Of a stretch of DNA of 64,000 bases, positions 60,197 to 64,000 are shown one piece after another. A program made the translations under genes and the position numbers. Positions within the stretch are counted from its first letter, which is position 1. Each line of letters begins with the position of its first letter. The notes below the pieces were generated by a model. It worked only from the letters and a program-made list of their open reading frames with translations, was not told where the DNA came from and did not search any database. The DNA lies in contig NZ_BMCN01000001.1 in NCBI RefSeq assembly GCF_014635205.1, forward strand, positions 1 through 64,000, read 5' to 3'. This DNA is from Jeotgalicoccus aerolatus. GTDB lineage: Bacteria; Bacillota; Bacilli; Staphylococcales; Salinicoccaceae.

Positions 60197-61531
60197 TTGT
60201 ATTGGTATGAGTATTGTCCAAAACATGTTATAAGTAAATATCAGCTATTAGTATTTAAAGATAACCAACCCTTTCTACCTTTGACAGATTATTATCAAGA
60301 TTGTTTAGGGAGAATTGATAAGAGTTCAGCAACATCTTATTTAAGGTGCTTATTACCCTTTTTCAAGTGGCTTGAGGAAGAGAGTAACTATCAGGGAAAC
60401 CCAGTCCAATGGAATGATTCAGAAGAGAAAATACGTGTGGCTGTTGAAGATTACTTACTGTATGAAATGAGATGTAAGATTCGTGATAAAGATTCGTTTC
60501 GTTTTGTAAACTTAACAAATAAAAGTCCTAATACTATAAGCCGTTTTTTATCAGCATTAAAATCATTTTATAAGGCTATGATTCGTTTAAGGTACTATCC
60601 ATACTATAACCCTTTAATTGATGGACAAGCTATTCTGCATATCTATAAAGATGAATTAAAAGGTGTTCGAGAAGATAAACCTAGAATGCCTTCAGTTGCA
60701 GGAACAGAAGACCCTATCATTCATCGAAGATTAACAGATTCCTATTTCAAAGTCATCAATGAAGAATGGCAGCCTCAAATTATTGATGATATGAATTTAC
60801 CTTATCAAGTTTATCAAGCAGGGAAAAAAGTAAATTGGTCGCAACGTGAAATGATCGTAGCTCGTATGCTATTCGAAACGGGAGCAAGGGCATCGGAAAT
60901 TATTGAACTAACTGTTGGAGATTATCGTCAGCGTAAAAGTCATCAAGAGGTCAGTACGTTTAACAAAGGGAGTCATGGTAGGAAGATCAAGTTCCTACGT
61001 TTTAGTAAAGATACAGTCAAGCGATTGTTTCACTATATATACACCGAGAGAAAATCCTATGATGAAAACCATTTAGAATTTGACCAATTACCTGATGATG
61101 CACCAATCTTCTTATCTGCAAATGGCACACCATTTACTTATCACGCATGGTACTATCATTGGAATCGAGCAATGATTGTCAATGAAATGAGTTTAAATCC
61201 ACATAAAGCAAGACATTGGTTTGTCACTTCCCGCCTAAAAGAAATCTATAATGTTTCAAAAAATGAAGCTGAAATTCAACAGCGTAAAAATGAATTAATT
61301 AAATACATGAAATGGAAAAATCCAGATACCATGAATGTATATGAACATCATTTTGACGAAGCAAAACATCGTGAAGCTCATGAAAATATGCTGGAACAAA
61401 TGGCACAAGGAGAGCGAGAATACACCAAACAACGTAAATCCTCAAGAAAACTAATGCCAACAGTCATCGAAACAACAAATATTGAATTGGTTGATGAAGA
61501 GTTACAAGAACTATTAGAAGGGTTGGAATAA
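60197..61531 (+). CDS. tnpA: Tyrosine recombinase, TnpA-like (Tn554 family)
   Basis: 444 residues. N-terminal SAM-like DNA-binding helices (about 40-150) and a C-terminal tyrosine recombinase catalytic domain: first Arg in FETGARASEII, His-x-x-Arg in HKARHWFVT and the nucleophile Tyr near VYEHHF. TTG start with AAGGGGG 7 nt before. Followed after 2 nt by a second, larger recombinase and then a small tnpC-like gene, the order of Tn554. Longer than Tn554 TnpA (361 residues), so a distinct branch. Confidence 0.85.
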   Translation: MYWYEYCPKHVISKYQLLVFKDNQPFLPLTDYYQDCLGRIDKSSATSYLRCLLPFFKWLEEESNYQGNPVQWNDSEEKIRVAVEDYLLYEMRCKIRDKDSFRFVNLTNKSPNTISRFLSALKSFYKAMIRLRYYPYYNPLIDGQAILHIYKDELKGVREDKPRMPSVAGTEDPIIHRRLTDSYFKVINEEWQPQIIDDMNLPYQVYQAGKKVNWSQREMIVARMLFETGARASEIIELTVGDYRQRKSHQEVSTFNKGSHGRKIKFLRFSKDTVKRLFHYIYTERKSYDENHLEFDQLPDDAPIFLSANGTPFTYHAWYYHWNRAMIVNEMSLNPHKARHWFVTSRLKEIYNVSKNEAEIQQRKNELIKYMKWKNPDTMNVYEHHFDEAKHREAHENMLEQMAQGEREYTKQRKSSRKLMPTVIETTNIELVDEELQELLEGLE

Positions 61532-61533
61532 AA

Positions 61534-63675
61534 TTGGCTGACACAATGCAACTAAGACCATCAACGGAATGGTATGATAAATGGATTGGTAAAATGGATA
61601 CAAAGCTAATGTGCCTACAAAATTGCCGAAATGAGTTTTTAATCGACAAGGTAGATGAACGGCTTTTTATCTACCTTAATAGGAATTGCTTAAATTTTGA
61701 TTGGAAGAATCACCTTTTATTAATTATATTAATTGAAACAACTCAAAAAAAGGATGTCGGCACTACACAACGGATCATCGGGACCTTAAACACACGATTT
61801 AAAGATATTTTTACTAATTTTAATATTACTAGACTTTTAGATTTCGATGTGAATGTTCATTTATATTCATATTTGAAGAGTGAAATCTTTCCTAACGATT
61901 CTAACAACAAAAGGTTTGATTTATGGCGCTGCTATAGTGTAGCTGAGTACCATACAAAGAAATGGGTTTATAACAACTTATCTTTTGAGGAACAAGAATA
62001 TTATAAAAAGTTTCTATTGCAACCTACCACATTTGATTCAAGAGATTTTTCATTCCGAAAGTTAGCACTAGAACACGCTCAAGTTATACGTAAAGACGAA
62101 ACAGATGCTATTGTGCCAATGCTTCCAACGATACGTGCAGAAGCAAACTTACGATGGAATCAAATGAAAAGGCTACGTGAAGCCTTTCATCAACAAATAC
62201 AAGAGGTAGAAACTAAATCATTATCACTGCCAATTGAATTTTTTTATGATGAACCTGAACGTATCGGAGAGCGATTTCATTTTCGTTTATGGGATAAACC
62301 ATCCTTTGTATTGCACCACCAGACACATTTTTCGAAAAGTGTTATAAAGCAAGCAACTCAGAGGAAATTAACTTATTCTAATAAAAATAATGCTTATTTC
62401 CTAGAATTTATTCGTGCGGAATCACTTGAGGGTGAATCAGAAGGAGAAGGTCTCTGGTTTAACGAATTGATTGAATTTAATGTTCTCGGATATTGGTTTA
62501 AAAATAGACCAATTGAAGAACATGAGCGTATTCTAAAGGTTTTATCTTTATGGGGCTACGAAAATGAACATGGGCAAAATCCTACTTCATTTTCATCTAG
62601 CCATAAAGGCATTTTAACACCGTCACTTTTTATAGCTTTGAACAAATACAAAGCACAAGGTTTATTGATTGATGTAGAGCCATTTTACGCCGCTTGCACA
62701 TTTGGTCTATTGGCTACGGATATTTTAACAACCACTGGTGCAAGAATTAATGAATTACTTCAAATCAGTAATACGAAAGAATGTATCCTTATAAAAAAGG
62801 TTAAAGAGAAGTTGCATTTCTCATTTAAAGTTATCCCTAAGGGACGAGATTCTATAGAAGAATTTTATATAAGCAAACAGACTATGGAGCATATTCAAAC
62901 CGTAGCAAGACTGTTAAAAGAGCATTATGCTACCGAGAAAATACCGAGTAATTTATATAGAGGTGTTAGAAGGCATCTTTTCCCTAAACCTATGCCCTAT
63001 TATTTTCAATACGAAGGTAAGGTGATGAAAAAGGAAACTATATATAGTTGCATTAAATTTCTTCTTCATGGATTGGTTTTTGAAACACAGAGTGGTAAGC
63101 CTGTAACAATCAAGACGCACCTTTTACGCCATGCTTTTGCAACAGAAGCAGTCCAGCGACAAAACGTGAATATTGATATTGTAGCAAAGATGTTACATCA
63201 AAAGGATTTGAATGTAACATCTTATTACTCCGAACCGACGCCATCACAAATCTCTGAATCAGTAAGTGAATTACATGATGTTATTTCAAGCTATGTTGAT
63301 ATTGATGATGCGTATTTAAGAAGCCCTAAAGAGCTGCAACAGCAATTTGATGAACATGCTGAAAAGGTTGGGGTGTATAACAAAGTATTAGGTGGTACGT
63401 GCGTAACTGATTTCGTGTGTCCAATTAAAATGCAATGTCTAGGTTGTAAAGCAAAAGTGCCTGAACCAGACCAAGAGGATGAACTTTTAGAAGTTATTCA
63501 ATTATCAAAAGATATGGAGAAACGCTTTAAGAGTATCGGATTAGAAGTTGAAGTTCGTAAAGCAAAAGAAATGGCGAAGCAAGCTAAGATCGAATTAAAA
63601 GAGATTGACTTGATAAAACAATATAGAAAGGAACGTCATTATGAAACAGCAACAAAGCTTAACCCATTCAGATAA
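61534..63675 (+). CDS. tnpB: Tyrosine recombinase, TnpB-like (Tn554 family)
   Basis: 713 residues. Long N-terminal part without clear domain, catalytic domain about 370-590 with Arg in TTTGARINELLQ, HLLRHAFATEAV (His-x-x-Arg-His) and Tyr in VTSYYS; C-terminal Cys cluster (GGTCVTDFVCPIKMQCLGCK) followed by a charged coiled coil. The Cys cluster and tail are typical of Tn554 TnpB. TTG start (RBS AAGGG); the ATG at 61546 is an alternative. Confidence 0.85.
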   Translation: MADTMQLRPSTEWYDKWIGKMDTKLMCLQNCRNEFLIDKVDERLFIYLNRNCLNFDWKNHLLLIILIETTQKKDVGTTQRIIGTLNTRFKDIFTNFNITRLLDFDVNVHLYSYLKSEIFPNDSNNKRFDLWRCYSVAEYHTKKWVYNNLSFEEQEYYKKFLLQPTTFDSRDFSFRKLALEHAQVIRKDETDAIVPMLPTIRAEANLRWNQMKRLREAFHQQIQEVETKSLSLPIEFFYDEPERIGERFHFRLWDKPSFVLHHQTHFSKSVIKQATQRKLTYSNKNNAYFLEFIRAESLEGESEGEGLWFNELIEFNVLGYWFKNRPIEEHERILKVLSLWGYENEHGQNPTSFSSSHKGILTPSLFIALNKYKAQGLLIDVEPFYAACTFGLLATDILTTTGARINELLQISNTKECILIKKVKEKLHFSFKVIPKGRDSIEEFYISKQTMEHIQTVARLLKEHYATEKIPSNLYRGVRRHLFPKPMPYYFQYEGKVMKKETIYSCIKFLLHGLVFETQSGKPVTIKTHLLRHAFATEAVQRQNVNIDIVAKMLHQKDLNVTSYYSEPTPSQISESVSELHDVISSYVDIDDAYLRSPKELQQQFDEHAEKVGVYNKVLGGTCVTDFVCPIKMQCLGCKAKVPEPDQEDELLEVIQLSKDMEKRFKSIGLEVEVRKAKEMAKQAKIELKEIDLIKQYRKERHYETATKLNPFR

Positions 63676-64000
63676 GCGGCAATGGCTCCATAAAGTACAT
63701 AAGCAACGTAAAGAGCGTTCACTTACTATCGGTATTCAAACAATTGATTTTCTATTAGAACAAACGATTCCTGTAACATATCACAACATTAGTGAGCACT
63801 CAAAAGCATTTGATGAAAAAGGAAAAGGCATCCATCAAAATACGATTAAACGAAACGGGGAACTACATTCTTATTATCAAAAGCATAGCAGAACGTATAA
63901 AGTAAAAAACACACGTAAAAATCCTGTAATACCTTCTATATTTGACGAAGCATCTTTAAGAAGAATTTCGTCTGAACGTGATGTAAGCATCGCTAAAAAG
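63641..64000 (+). CDS. tnpC: TnpC-like protein, 3' end outside window
   Basis: 120 residues seen, open to the window end. AAAGGA 8 nt before the ATG; the start overlaps tnpB by 35 nt. Highly basic, with KRQWLHKVHKQRKER near the N terminus and a YHNISEHSKAFDEKGKG helix-turn-helix-like middle (about 45-75). Third member of the tnpABC set; in Tn554 TnpC is an accessory factor that gives orientation and efficiency to transposition. Confidence 0.75.
   Translation, partial: MKQQQSLTHSDKRQWLHKVHKQRKERSLTIGIQTIDFLLEQTIPVTYHNISEHSKAFDEKGKGIHQNTIKRNGELHSYYQKHSRTYKVKNTRKNPVIPSIFDEASLRRISSERDVSIAKK

Overview
The window is a low-GC Firmicutes chromosome segment, most likely from the Staphylococcaceae (Jeotgalicoccus/Salinicoccus/Macrococcus-like rather than Staphylococcus itself; the genus is inference). 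Reasons: the rRNA-linked tRNA block has the Val-Thr-Lys-Leu-Gly-Leu-Arg-Pro-Ala order of Bacilli. The block prsA, ytxH, hit, ecsAB, traP, hemE, cpfC (hemH), cgoX (hemY) is the staphylococcal arrangement. The yheA-yhaO-yhaN-yhaM genes, strong AGGAGG ribosome binding sites and frequent GTG/TTG starts also fit.

Layout. 1-2350: the 3' part of a 5S rRNA and 23 tRNA genes, the last (Leu-CAA) set off by its own terminators. 2.4-12.7 kb: a Tyr phosphatase gene broken by a stop codon, pseudouridine catabolism (psuK-psuG), an S9 peptidase, a divergent marR/MFS efflux pair, an unknown membrane protein, a scar holding two gene fragments, an NhaC-family transporter under a SAM riboswitch (so probably a methionine transporter), and yceI. 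12.8-16.2 kb: a response regulator / ABC transporter / histidine kinase operon of the peptide-antibiotic detoxification type. 16.3-24.9 kb: an RclA-like flavoprotein, Maf, a DUF6176-type protein, an ABC-F protein with a visible transcription attenuator, queG-trmL-(frameshifted nitroreductase), an FNR-like reductase with a candidate Fur box, and a 38-residue membrane peptide. 25-37 kb: fumC-ppx-ppk, an RluD-family synthase, a thioredoxin-like/BdbC pair, a GAF-domain two-component system, a glutamate/dicarboxylate symporter, an XRE regulator and DUF445. 37-51.9 kb: yheA-yhaO-yhaN-yhaM, prsA, ytxH, hit, ecsAB, traP, the coproporphyrin-dependent haem genes and a lipoate-protein ligase.

From about 52.0 kb the sequence becomes visibly more AT-rich and is accessory: a PHP-phosphoesterase/SMC-like ATPase (TrlF-type architecture), a small IDEAL-domain-like gene on the other strand with a possible Fur box, and a 1243-residue polypeptide joining nuclease, N6-adenine methylase and specificity domains. 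I read this as a small defence island ending near tRNA-Asn and tRNA-Ser(GCU). After an orphan 85-residue gene comes the left part of a Tn554-like element: two tyrosine recombinases and the start of a TnpC-like gene that runs off the window, so its cargo is not seen.

Regulation readable from sequence: a SAM-I riboswitch, an ABC-F attenuator with mutually exclusive pairings, direct-repeat operators before the ABC detoxification module, a palindrome in the marR/efflux intergenic region, two candidate Fur boxes and many intrinsic terminators, several bidirectional between convergent genes.
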